A stretch of 6,600 nucleotides of DNA, from contig JALSJG010000012.1 in assembly GCA_026989475.1 (NCBI GenBank), positions 1-6,600 on the forward strand, in the 5' to 3' direction. Shown here one piece after another: positions 1-6,404 of the stretch. A model generated the notes under the pieces. That model was given only the letters and a program-made list of their open reading frames with translations, was not told the DNA's origin and did no database searches. Every line of letters begins with the position of its first letter. Within the stretch, counting starts at the first letter, position 1. The stretch comes from Thermaceae bacterium (GTDB lineage Bacteria > Deinococcota > Deinococci > Deinococcales > Marinithermaceae). The position numbers and the translations under genes are program-made.

Positions 1-462
1 GAGATCCCGGTGGAGATCCGCGGCGGGGAGAACGTCACCCGCCAGATCAGCCACGTGCTCGCCCCCCCGCTTCCCGCCGAGCGCCTCCTTCTCTTCGAGG
101 TCTACACCCCAAGCGGAAACTGGTCCTCCTGGCCGCCCCACCGCCACGACGGAAGGCGGGGCTCGCCCTACCTCGAGGAGGTCTACTATTACCGGATCGA
201 GCCCCAAAACGGCTGGGCCGTCCAGCGGGTCTACGCCGAGGACCTGGACGAAACCCTCCGGGTTCAGAACGGGGAAGCGGTGCTCGTGCCCCGGGGCTAT
301 CACCCGGTGGTGGCGGCCCCGGGCTCGAACGTCTACTACCTGAACTACCTCGCCGGCGAGGAGCGCACCCCCCGGGTGGTGGACGACCCCGAGTGGGCCT
401 GGATGCGCGAGGACTGGACGGGGCGGGCGATCCTGCTCCCGATCGGAGGGGATAAGCGGTGA
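1..462 (+). CDS. iolB: 5-deoxy-glucuronate isomerase IolB, C-terminal part (5' end outside window)
   Basis: IolB is a cytoplasmic cupin enzyme that isomerises 5-deoxy-D-glucuronate to 2-deoxy-5-keto-D-gluconate in the myo-inositol catabolic pathway. The frame is open from base 1 with no start in the family's usual position. About 153 residues are visible of a protein normally near 270, so roughly the first 115 are missing to the left; the GTG at 10 is internal. Family landmarks are ENVTRQI near the left edge, YTPSGNWSSWPPHRHD (family form GNWSSYPPHKHD, with cupin-type histidines at 139-141 and 145-147), LEEVYYYR with a conserved Glu at 175-177, and VLVPRGYHPV with a His at 301-303, followed by YYLNYLAG. 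These histidines and the Glu are the expected metal ligands of a bicupin. The gene ends in TGA overlapping the GTG start of the next gene, which implies translational coupling. Other iol genes probably lie to the left. The family call is firm. Confidence 0.93.
   Translation, partial: EIPVEIRGGENVTRQISHVLAPPLPAERLLLFEVYTPSGNWSSWPPHRHDGRRGSPYLEEVYYYRIEPQNGWAVQRVYAEDLDETLRVQNGEAVLVPRGYHPVVAAPGSNVYYLNYLAGEERTPRVVDDPEWAWMREDWTGRAILLPIGGDKR
445..451 (+). promoter_or_regulatory. Ribosome binding site for the DeoR-family regulator
   Basis: GGAGGGG lies inside the 3' end of iolB, 7 bases before the GTG at 459. It supports GTG 459 as the real start, giving the 4-base GTGA overlap with the iolB stop. 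Confidence 0.75.
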
Positions 463-1235
463 ACGCCGCCGAGCGCCGGGCCCGGATCCTCGAGCTCCTC
501 GCCGAACGGGGCGCGGTCCGCGCCACCGAGCTCGCAACCGCATTCGGCGTCAGCGAGGTCACGGTGCGCAAGGACCTGGCCGCGCTCGAAGCCGAGGGGC
601 TCTTGAAGCGGGTCCACGGCGGCGCCCTCTACCGGCCCCGGGCGCTTTTTAACCCCTCCTTCGAGGAAAAACGCCACCGCCAGACCGCCCAAAAACGCGC
701 GATCGCCGAGGAGGCCCTCGCCCGCATCGAGGAGAACGACGCCATCCTCCTGGACGCGGGTACCACCACCCTGGAACTGGCCCGGGTCTTAAACGGGCGG
801 TTTTCCCGCCTCTTCGTGATCACCAACTCGGTGCCCATCGCCCTCGAGCTCGCGGGCACCCCCTTCGAGCTCGTCCTCACCGGCGGCACCGTCCGCCACC
901 ACTCGGGGGCGCTGATCGGGCCACTCGCGGTGGCCGCGCTCGAGGGTTTCCAGGTGGACAAGGCCTTTCTCGGCGCCACCGGGGTCAGCCTGGAAAAGGG
1001 CTACACCACCCCGAATCCCCTCGAGGCCCAGACCAAGCGGGCGATGCTGCACGCGGCCCGGACCCGGATCGTCCTCGCCGACAGCACCAAGCTCGGCCAC
1101 GCCACCCTCGCCCGCTTTGCTAAACTGGAGGAGGTCGACGAACTCATCACCGACGCCGGCGCCCCCGCCGGCTTCGTAAATCGGTTTCGCGAGCAAGGCC
1201 TGTCCTTGACCGTGGTCGAGGCAGGCCCTGCTTGA
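459..1235 (+). CDS. DeoR-family transcriptional regulator, probably IolR-like
   Basis: This is a 258-residue DNA-binding regulator of the DeoR family. Residues about 5-57 form the winged helix-turn-helix: RRARILELL, then SEVTVRKDLAALEAEG as recognition helix region, then LLKRVHGGAL as wing, matching the DeoR signature. Residues about 75-235 form the DeoR C-terminal sensor domain, related to phosphosugar isomerases: LLDAGTTTLELA (98-109), ITNSVPIALEL (121-131), LTGGTVRHHSGALIGP (140-155), DKAFLGATGVS (167-177), and IVLADSTKLG (204-213). Members normally sense phosphorylated sugars; Bacillus IolR, also DeoR-type, responds to 2-deoxy-5-keto-D-gluconate 6-phosphate. The GTG start is chosen because it overlaps the iolB stop and has a good ribosome binding site. 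Position between iolB and an ABC transporter makes a local repressor of inositol genes the best guess, but a GlpR-like role sensing glycerol-3-phosphate is also possible given the downstream GDPD. Family certain, ligand inferred. Confidence 0.9.
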   Translation: MNAAERRARILELLAERGAVRATELATAFGVSEVTVRKDLAALEAEGLLKRVHGGALYRPRALFNPSFEEKRHRQTAQKRAIAEEALARIEENDAILLDAGTTTLELARVLNGRFSRLFVITNSVPIALELAGTPFELVLTGGTVRHHSGALIGPLAVAALEGFQVDKAFLGATGVSLEKGYTTPNPLEAQTKRAMLHAARTRIVLADSTKLGHATLARFAKLEEVDELITDAGAPAGFVNRFREQGLSLTVVEAGPA

Positions 1236-1240
1236 GAAAG

Positions 1241-1245
1241 GGAGG
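1241..1245 (+). promoter_or_regulatory. Ribosome binding site that sets the start of the solute-binding protein
   Basis: AAAGGGAGG ends at 1245. The in-frame starts are TTG 1246 (0 bases away), GTG 1249 (3 bases) and ATG 1255 (9 bases). Only ATG 1255 has a workable spacing, and it also gives a clean signal peptide beginning MKAGRFV. The site sits directly behind the regulator's TGA (1233-1235), so the gap between genes is 19 bases and no separate promoter is evident. Confidence 0.75.
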
Positions 1246-1254
1246 TTGGTGGAT

Positions 1255-2592
1255 ATGAAGGCAGGCAGGTTCGTGCTGGCAGCGGTGCTCTTCCTCGGGT
1301 TCGCGCTGGCGCAAAAGACGATCACCCTAAAGGCCTGGACGATCGGCCCCGACGACCCCTCGATCACCCGGCTCAAAAACCTCGAGGCCGCGGTGGAGCG
1401 GCTCAACGCCCTCCTCGCGATCGAGGGGGCGGACTTTAGGGTCAAGCTCGAGGGCGACTTCGACACCACCGACTGGGATCCCTACCTCCGCCGCGTCCTG
1501 CTCGCCTTCCAGTCGGGCGAGGCCCCCGACATCGTGCAGGCCTCGGCCGCCCCGCTGATCGGGGTCTGGGCCACCGCCGGCTACATCGCGCCGCTCACCG
1601 CCGAGACCAGCCGGTACGGCACCTTCAAGGACGTCTTCCCCAGCCTCTGGAACGCGGTGACCTTCAAGGGCGAGGTCTTCGGCGTGCCCCAGGACACCGA
1701 GGCCCGGCCGCTTTACTTCAACAAGACCCTGCTCAAGAAGCTCGGCTGGTCCGACGCCAAGATCAACGAGCTCCCCAAGAGGATCGAGCGGGGTGAGTTC
1801 ACCTGGGACGACATGCTGGCGGTGGCCAAGGAAGCCCTCGATAAGGGCGTGATCGAGCGGGGCAAGGGCTACTACCACCGGCCCAAGAACGGCCCCGACT
1901 TCCACATGTGGTACCGGGCCTTCGGCGGCACCTCCTACGACGAGGCCACCGGCAAGCTGGTCTTCGACCAAGAGGCGGCGCTCCGCTACTTCACCTGGCT
2001 CAAGAAGGCGGTGGACGCGGGGGTGCTCGAGAGGGACCGGCTCGACGGCAACTGGAGCCGCTTCCACCAGAACGTCACCGACGGCAAGGTGCTCTTCTTC
2101 TCCGGCGGCACCTGGAACTGGGCCGAGTGGAAGACCCAGTGGGTGAAGGACAAGGGCGGCGAGGACTGGCTCTGGGAGAACTTCGGCTTCGCGCCCCAGC
2201 CCGCCTACAAGAAGGGGGGCAAGCCGATCACCCTTAGCAACCCCCAGGCCTACATGGTGAGCACGGGCTCGAAGCAAAAGGCGCTCGCCGCCAAGCTCCT
2301 CGCCTTCGTGATGATGCCCGACCTCGACGCCCGCCACGCGGTGGGCTCCGGCCACCTGCCGGTGCTCCGGGCCACCGCCAGCCTCACCGGCGACCGCTTC
2401 ATCCGCGAGGTGAGCTACCTCCTCAACTACACCACCTTCGCGCCCCAGCACCCCGACTTCCCCAAGTGGCAGGACGCCCTCTACCGCGGCGTCAGCGCGG
2501 TGGAGTCGGGCCAGGTGAGCCCGGAGGAGGCGGTAAAGGTGGTCGCCGCCGAGATGAAGCGGGCGCTTAAGGACCAGGTGATGATCAAGTAA
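1255..2592 (+). CDS. Carbohydrate ABC transporter substrate-binding protein (CUT1 family)
   Basis: This 445-residue periplasmic solute-binding protein delivers ligand to the permease pair encoded downstream. Residues 1-19 are a Sec signal peptide: MKAGR, a hydrophobic core, then a likely cut after ALA before QKT. There is no lipobox cysteine, so it should be a soluble periplasmic protein, which fits a cell with an outer membrane. The mature part follows the family-1 extracellular binding-protein plan: GEAPDIVQ (89-96), GYIAPLT (109-115), FKGEVFGVPQDTEARPLYFNK (137-157), KLGW (162-165), and the late GHLPV hinge region (366-370) with a C-terminal EEAVKVVAAEMKRAL. Aromatics are abundant, with six Trp between 287 and 307, as expected for a sugar or polyol site. 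Length is typical of the family. Gene order resembles ugpB, but sequence does not clearly match UgpB. The ligand may be inositol or an inositol phosphodiester; this is inferred only from neighbours. A hairpin directly after the stop may raise its level relative to the permeases. Confidence 0.88.
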   Translation: MKAGRFVLAAVLFLGFALAQKTITLKAWTIGPDDPSITRLKNLEAAVERLNALLAIEGADFRVKLEGDFDTTDWDPYLRRVLLAFQSGEAPDIVQASAAPLIGVWATAGYIAPLTAETSRYGTFKDVFPSLWNAVTFKGEVFGVPQDTEARPLYFNKTLLKKLGWSDAKINELPKRIERGEFTWDDMLAVAKEALDKGVIERGKGYYHRPKNGPDFHMWYRAFGGTSYDEATGKLVFDQEAALRYFTWLKKAVDAGVLERDRLDGNWSRFHQNVTDGKVLFFSGGTWNWAEWKTQWVKDKGGEDWLWENFGFAPQPAYKKGGKPITLSNPQAYMVSTGSKQKALAAKLLAFVMMPDLDARHAVGSGHLPVLRATASLTGDRFIREVSYLLNYTTFAPQHPDFPKWQDALYRGVSAVESGQVSPEEAVKVVAAEMKRALKDQVMIK

Positions 2593-2599
2593 ACCCCGT

Positions 2600-2633
2600 A
2601 GGGTCCCCGGCGGCCTCGCCGGGGGCCCTTTTT
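2600..2633 (+). terminator. Rho-independent hairpin after the binding-protein gene (partial terminator or 3' stabiliser)
   Basis: The arms GGGTCCCCGGCG (2601-2612) and CGCCGGGGGCCC (2617-2628) pair over 12 positions with one G-U wobble at 2604/2625, and A2600-T2629 can add one more. The loop is GCCT, and TTTTT (2629-2633) follows. It lies 7 bases after the binding-protein stop and immediately before the permease ribosome binding site. In an otherwise contiguous ABC operon such a structure usually lets most transcripts end after the binding-protein gene or protects its mRNA 3' end, so that the binding protein is made in excess. Full termination is unlikely because no promoter is seen between it and the permease. 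Confidence 0.85.
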
Positions 2634-2640
2634 GGAGAGG
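2634..2640 (+). promoter_or_regulatory. Ribosome binding site that sets the start of the first permease
   Basis: GGAGAGG lies 6 bases before ATG 2647. The alternative in-frame TTG at 2632 would lie in the terminator T-tract, before this site, and would add an unusual charged pentapeptide, so ATG 2647 is preferred. Confidence 0.7.
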
Positions 2641-2646
2641 CCCGAG

Positions 2647-3540
2647 ATGCGGCGCTACCTCACGCCCTTTTTGTTTTTGAGCCCGGCTACCCTCTTGATC
2701 CTGCTCTTTTTCTTCACCCCGGTGGTGGCGACGATCCTCCTCTCCTTCACCGATCTTTCCACCACCACCTTCCAGAACCCGAGCTGGGTGGGGCTAAAAA
2801 ACTACCAGGACCTGCTCGCCGACCCCTTCCTCAAGAAGATCTTTTTGAACACCGCGAAGTACGTCGCCCTCACCCTCGCCTTCAACGTGGGAATGGGGCT
2901 TTTGCTCGCGCTCCTTACGAGCCTCGTCCCCGAGCGGTACGGCGACCCCTTCCGGGCGCTATGGCTCCTTCCCCGGATCCTGCCCCCGGTGGTCTACGTC
3001 TTCATCTGGCAGGGCCTGCTCGCCGAGGCCCCGATGGGCCTCGTCTCCGACCTCCTCGGGGTTTCCAAGAACTGGCTGGTGGCCGCGCCCTGGACCGCGG
3101 TGATCCTGGCGAACGGCTTCGTGGGGGCGAGCTTCGGGATGCTGATCTTTACCTCGGCGATCCGGGCCATCCCCAGGGAACTCTTCTACGCCGCCGCGGT
3201 GGACGGGGCCACCACCTGGCAGACGGTCCGGAAGGTGGTGCTTCCGCTGCTGGCCTGGCCGATCCTCTTCGTCACCGCCTACCAGACCCTCTCCCTCCTC
3301 ACCTCGTTCGAGTACATCCTGCTCCTTACCGACGGCGGCCCGGGCTTTTACACCACCGAGGTCTGGTCGCTCAGGGCCTACCACCTGGCGCTTTCCAACT
3401 ACTTCGGCAACGTCGAGTTCGGCCTGGGGGCGGCGATGGCCGCGGTGCTGGTGGTGATCGGCGTGGTGGTAAGCCTTTTCTACCTCAAGATCTTTAACTT
3501 CAAGGCGCTCGTCAGCGAACCCAAGATCGAGGTCTACTAG
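2647..3540 (+). CDS. ABC transporter inner-membrane permease, MalF/UgpA-like
   Basis: This 297-residue inner-membrane subunit forms half of the transport channel. Six hydrophobic segments are visible at roughly 7-33, 70-95, 104-125, 150-172, 200-225 and 260-283. The cytoplasmic EAA loop, which docks on the ATPase, is at about 178-200: ELFYAAAVDGATTWQTVRK, ending VVLP, with the invariant DGA. The segment LLTDGGPGFYTTEVW (226-240) matches the GGP motif before the last membrane span in UgpA/MalF-like CUT1 permeases. Length is close to UgpA-type subunits and lacks the long periplasmic insertion of enteric MalF. The start follows the GGAGAGG site. The gene is separated from the binding-protein gene by the hairpin and from the second permease by 9 bases. 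Family is sure; the transported solute cannot be read from the sequence. Confidence 0.92.
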   Translation: MRRYLTPFLFLSPATLLILLFFFTPVVATILLSFTDLSTTTFQNPSWVGLKNYQDLLADPFLKKIFLNTAKYVALTLAFNVGMGLLLALLTSLVPERYGDPFRALWLLPRILPPVVYVFIWQGLLAEAPMGLVSDLLGVSKNWLVAAPWTAVILANGFVGASFGMLIFTSAIRAIPRELFYAAAVDGATTWQTVRKVVLPLLAWPILFVTAYQTLSLLTSFEYILLLTDGGPGFYTTEVWSLRAYHLALSNYFGNVEFGLGAAMAAVLVVIGVVVSLFYLKIFNFKALVSEPKIEVY

Positions 3541-3549
3541 GGGGACGCG

Positions 3550-4377
3550 ATGCCGCTTTTGCCCAAGAACTGGCCGCTTTGGCTGCTTGTCCTCGTCCTG
3601 ATCACGCTGCCGATCGGCGTGGGGCTTCTCTGGCTCTTCCTCACCGCGCTTTTTGACCAGGTCCACGGGCTTCGACCGGTGGGGGATTTCTCGCCGGAGA
3701 ACTGGCGCTTTTTCACCGAGGGCTCGGTGGGGGGGCGGCCCTCGATCTGGGTGGCGCTTAAGAACTCGATCCTCTTCGCCGCCGCGGTGGCCACCCTCGA
3801 GGTCCTGATCGCCTCGATGGCGGCCTACGCCATCAGCCGGATGAAGTTTCCCTTCCGCACCCCCTACCTCGGGATGATCCTGGTACTCCACGCCTTCCCG
3901 GCGGTGAGCCTCTTGATCGCGATCTACTACATCCTCCGGGTGCTCGGGCTCTTCGACACCCTGATCGGGGTGATCCTGGTCAAGGCCTCGCTCGAGCTCC
4001 CCTTAGGCATCTGGCTGATGAAGGGGTTTTTCGACCAGCTCTCCTGGGACATGGAGATGGCCGCGCTGGTGGACGGGGCGAGCCGGTGGACGGTGTTTTG
4101 GAAGGTGGCGCTGCCCCTGGTGCGGCCCGGGATCCTGGCGCTCGGGACCTTTGCGCTGCTCTCGGCCTGGGGTGAGTTCATCCTGCCCTTTACCTTCATC
4201 GTCTCGGGTAAGAGCTGGACGCTCGCGCTCTACATGCAGAGCTTCATGCGGGAGGCCTTCGTGGACTACGGGCTGATGGCGGCCGTGGGGCTCTTCTATG
4301 CCGCCCCCGTCCTCCTGCTCTTCCTGCTCGGCCAGCGCTACCTCCTCAACATCTACTCGGGAGGGGTGAAGGGATGA
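3550..4377 (+). CDS. ABC transporter inner-membrane permease, MalG/UgpE-like
   Basis: This is the 275-residue partner permease of the preceding gene. Hydrophobic segments lie at about 10-35, 70-95, 105-130, 136-158, 192-214 and 240-262. The EAA loop is at about 167-189: DMEMAALVDGASRWTVFWK followed by VALP, again with DGA. The AAYAISRMKF segment (91-100) after the second span and the C-terminus QRYLLNIYSGGVKG (262-275) are typical of the MalG/UgpE side, whose tail often ends in GGVKG and contacts the ATPase. ATG 3550 is preceded by a GGGG run (3541-3544) at short spacing, directly after the previous stop. Its TGA overlaps the ATG of the ATPase gene as ATGA, implying coupled translation and stoichiometric assembly. 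Family sure, substrate unknown. Confidence 0.92.
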   Translation: MPLLPKNWPLWLLVLVLITLPIGVGLLWLFLTALFDQVHGLRPVGDFSPENWRFFTEGSVGGRPSIWVALKNSILFAAAVATLEVLIASMAAYAISRMKFPFRTPYLGMILVLHAFPAVSLLIAIYYILRVLGLFDTLIGVILVKASLELPLGIWLMKGFFDQLSWDMEMAALVDGASRWTVFWKVALPLVRPGILALGTFALLSAWGEFILPFTFIVSGKSWTLALYMQSFMREAFVDYGLMAAVGLFYAAPVLLLFLLGQRYLLNIYSGGVKG

Positions 4378-5429
4378 AGCGGGGCATTCCCGTCCGCCTC
4401 GAGGGGCTTTCCAAGCGGTTCGGCCGGGTGGAGGCGGTGAAGCGGCTCGACCTCGAGATCGGGGCCGGCGAGCTCGTCGCCTTCCTCGGGCCCTCGGGTT
4501 GCGGCAAGACCACCACCCTCTTGATGATCGCCGGCATCTACCGGCCCACCACCGGCGCCGTCTACTTCGGCGACCGCCGGGTGGACCCCCTCCACCCCCG
4601 CGACCGGGACGTGGGCATGGTCTTCCAGTCCTACGCCCTCTATCCCCACCTCACCCTCTTCGAGAACATCGCCTTCCCCCTGCGGCTCAAAAAGGTGCCC
4701 GACGCCGAGGTGCGCGCGCGGGTGCAAAAGACCGCCGATCTCCTCGGGATCGGCCACATCCTCGAGCGCAAGCCCGCTCAGGTCTCGGGCGGCCAGCAGC
4801 AGCGGGCGGCGCTCGCCCGGGCGCTGGTGAAGGAACCCCAGGTCCTGCTCCTGGACGAGCCCCTTTCCAACCTCGACGCCCAGATCCGTCTCTCGGCCCG
4901 GGCCGAGATCCGGAGGCTCCAGCAGGAGCTCGGGGTCACCGCCATCCTGGTCACCCACGACCAGGCCGAGGCGCTGGCGATGGCCGACCGGGTGGCAGTC
5001 TTCTCCATGGGCGAGCTGCAGCAGTACGACACCCCCGAGGTCCTCTACCACCGGCCCAAGAACACCTTCGTCGCCGGGTTCGTGGGCTCACCGCCGATGA
5101 ACCTGATCGAGGGCACGTTCACCGGCGACGGCTTCCGCTCAGGCGAGCTTCGGATCCCCATCCCCGGCGCCCCCACCGGGAAGGGCTGGCTCGGGGTGCG
5201 GCCCGAGCACCTCGCCCTGGGCGAGGGCGGGCACCCGGCCCGGGTGCTGGTGGTCGAGCCGCTCGGGCGCGAGGTGCTGGTGGTCGCCGAGGTGGCGGGG
5301 GTGCGGCTCCAGGTCCTCTTGCCCGAGGACCGACGCCCCGAGCCAGGCGGCCAGGTGGGGGTGGTCTTCCCCGAGCGCGCGACGCTCCACTTCTTCGACG
5401 AGACCGGGCGTAGAATCGGCCCCGAGTGA
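4374..5429 (+). CDS. ABC transporter ATP-binding protein, MalK/UgpC-like
   Basis: This 351-residue cytoplasmic ATPase powers the two permeases above; it functions as a dimer. All nucleotide-binding motifs are intact: Walker A GPSGCGKTT (39-47), Q-loop VFQSYALYPHLT with Gln 85, signature VSGGQQQR (137-144), Walker B LLLDEP (158-163), D-loop SNLDA (165-169), and switch His 195 in VTHDQAEA. After about residue 235 comes a TOBE-type regulatory domain, including GVRPEHLAL (274-282), as in MalK and UgpC. It starts at an ATG overlapping the preceding stop, with GAGGGG (4361-4366) 7 bases upstream. In some Gram-positive and Thermus-group genomes one MalK-like ATPase serves several importers; having its own copy here suggests a self-sufficient transporter. 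Database pipelines would likely label it UgpC or MsmX; I leave the symbol blank because the substrate is not known. Confidence 0.95.
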   Translation: MKRGIPVRLEGLSKRFGRVEAVKRLDLEIGAGELVAFLGPSGCGKTTTLLMIAGIYRPTTGAVYFGDRRVDPLHPRDRDVGMVFQSYALYPHLTLFENIAFPLRLKKVPDAEVRARVQKTADLLGIGHILERKPAQVSGGQQQRAALARALVKEPQVLLLDEPLSNLDAQIRLSARAEIRRLQQELGVTAILVTHDQAEALAMADRVAVFSMGELQQYDTPEVLYHRPKNTFVAGFVGSPPMNLIEGTFTGDGFRSGELRIPIPGAPTGKGWLGVRPEHLALGEGGHPARVLVVEPLGREVLVVAEVAGVRLQVLLPEDRRPEPGGQVGVVFPERATLHFFDETGRRIGPE

Positions 5430-5431
5430 GG
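5426..5431 (+). promoter_or_regulatory. Weak ribosome binding site that favours ATG 5438 for the GDPD gene
   Basis: GTGAGG lies 6 bases before ATG 5438. The alternative GTG at 5426 overlaps the ATPase stop as GTGA but has only pyrimidine-rich or mixed sequence (CGGCCCCGA) before it. ATG 5438 is favoured; the GTG would add four residues (MRPA) and cannot be excluded. Confidence 0.5.
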
Positions 5432-5437
5432 CCCGCG

Positions 5438-6364
5438 ATGGAGCCCCTGCCGACCCACCTCGACTACCAGAACCGCCGCGTCCTCCTCAAGTACCACCGG
5501 GCCCAGACCGGGGAGCGCCACCGCCCGCCGAACGCCCTCTCGGCGATCCGGGAGCTGATCGCGCGGGGAGCGCGGGCGATCGAGTTCGACGTGGGCATCA
5601 CCCTGGACGGGGTCTACATCCTCCTCCACGACCCCCACCTCGAGCGCGAGACCACCGGGGTGGGGCCGGTGCGGCTCGCCACCCACACCGAGATCAAGCG
5701 GCTCCACCTCCGGGGCTCGCGGGAGCGGGTGGCCACCCTGGCGGAGGCGGTGGCGGTCTTGAAGGAGGCCGAGGGGCCGCTCAAGGTCCAGGTGGACCTC
5801 AAGGAGACGGTGCCGCTCTCCGAGGAGGAGGCCGACTGGCTCTACCAGACCCTAAAGCCCCTCCTCGGCCAGAACGGGGTCGAGGTGGTGGTGGGCTGCC
5901 TCGCCGACTGGAACCTGCGGACCCTCCGGCGGGTGGCGCCCGAGCTCGAGCTCGGCTTCGACCCCGCCTTCCACCTCGACGCCCCGGTAGGGGAGTTCTT
6001 GAGGCTCCCGGTGCGCGCCAACGCCTACGGCTACCTGGACGACCACCCCCTCGGCTACCGCAAGGTCCTGCCCACCCCCCGCTACCTCGCCGACCGGCTG
6101 GAGGCGACGAGCTACCTTGTCCCCGGCGTGCGGGAGTTTTACCTCCGGAAGGAGTTCGTCTTGAAGGCGCTCGACGACGGCTTCAACCCCATCGAGCACC
6201 TGCACCGGCTCCACCCCGGGGTGGCGGTGGACGTCTGGACCCTGGACGCGAGCGAGGAAAACGCCCGGGAAAAGCTCTTACGGCTCCTTCGGGCCGGGGT
6301 GGACCAGATCACCACCAACACCCCGCTCGACCTCGCCCGGCTCTTCGCGCTGGCTTCCCCCTAG
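5438..6364 (+). CDS. Glycerophosphodiester phosphodiesterase (GDPD) family protein, UgpQ position
   Basis: GDPD enzymes are metal-dependent TIM-barrel hydrolases that split glycerophosphodiesters into glycerol-3-phosphate and an alcohol. This one is 308 residues, has no signal peptide or membrane span, and should act in the cytoplasm on imported substrate, as UgpQ does. Visible active-site elements are catalytic His 20 in KYHRA, metal ligands Glu 49 and Asp 51 in AIEFDV, catalytic His 64 in LLHDPHLERETTG, a likely third acidic ligand Asp 120 in VQVDLKE (commonly Glu), and the late strands VDVWTLD (264-270) and TTNTP (292-296). Departures from the family: HRG is HRA, the PENT box is PPNA with about two extra residues before it, and a long stretch of about 80 residues (175-255) separates the middle and end of the barrel. 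It follows the ATPase by 8 bases, so it belongs to the transporter operon. The substrate may be an inositol phosphodiester rather than a lipid headgroup; this is inferred. Confidence 0.85.
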   Translation: MEPLPTHLDYQNRRVLLKYHRAQTGERHRPPNALSAIRELIARGARAIEFDVGITLDGVYILLHDPHLERETTGVGPVRLATHTEIKRLHLRGSRERVATLAEAVAVLKEAEGPLKVQVDLKETVPLSEEEADWLYQTLKPLLGQNGVEVVVGCLADWNLRTLRRVAPELELGFDPAFHLDAPVGEFLRLPVRANAYGYLDDHPLGYRKVLPTPRYLADRLEATSYLVPGVREFYLRKEFVLKALDDGFNPIEHLHRLHPGVAVDVWTLDASEENAREKLLRLLRAGVDQITTNTPLDLARLFALASP

Positions 6365-6390
6365 ACCCAGCGTCTAATATTCATTAAAAT
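6362..6390 (+). promoter_or_regulatory. Candidate sigma-70-type promoter for lon
   Basis: TAGACC (6362-6367, 4 of 6 matches to TTGACA) and TAAAAT (6385-6390, 5 of 6 to TATAAT) are separated by 17 bases. The -35 box overlaps the GDPD stop codon. A transcript would start near 6397 and leave a leader of about 30 bases before ATG 6428. The surrounding 6371-6410 is only about one third G+C, in sharp contrast with the rest of the window, which supports a regulatory role. Confidence 0.6.
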
Positions 6391-6404
6391 TGATAGCGGT
6401 AGAC
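6362..6404. repeat. TAGAC/GTCTA inverted repeat with a third copy in the lon promoter region
   Basis: TAGAC (6362-6366), a 5-base spacer, and GTCTA (6372-6376) form a perfect 15-base dyad that overlaps the candidate -35 box. A third copy, TAGAC, lies at 6400-6404 near the expected transcription start. It may be an operator for a heat-shock or stress regulator, but the arms are short and chance cannot be ruled out. It does not match the CIRCE or HspR (HAIR) consensus as I know them. Confidence 0.3.

Noticed and set aside
1221..1231. Palindrome GCAGGCCCTGC at the end of the regulator gene, as a possible operator
   Set aside because: It is short, GC-rich and inside coding sequence, and no second full copy is seen; chance is likely in this composition.
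1206..1234. TTGACC as a -35 box ahead of the binding-protein gene
   Set aside because: At 17 bases downstream only TGCTTG is found, which is a poor -10, and the site lies within the regulator's coding end.
1908..2237. A 109-codon + strand frame inside the binding-protein gene
   Set aside because: Out-of-frame shadow with Arg/Gly/Leu-rich content and no family resemblance.
1327..2451. A 374-codon open frame on the - strand opposite the binding-protein gene
   Set aside because: It mirrors a clear CUT1 binding protein with signal peptide, is low-complexity (rich in Gly, Val, Glu, Leu, Pro), and matches no family. Long antisense frames are expected in high-GC DNA.
2959..3891. A 310-codon - strand frame across both permease genes
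   Set aside because: Its translation is dominated by Asp, Arg, Gly, His and Glu, spans two real genes and their junction, and has no recognisable domain.
4499..5413. A 304-codon + strand frame inside the ATPase gene
   Set aside because: It is an out-of-frame reading of an ATPase with all motifs intact; the product is mostly Pro, Arg, Gly and Ala.
6390..6395. TTGATA as the lon -35 box
   Set aside because: A -10 at normal spacing would fall at 6413-6418 (GAGAGG), within the ribosome binding site, so TAGACC/TAAAAT is the better pair.
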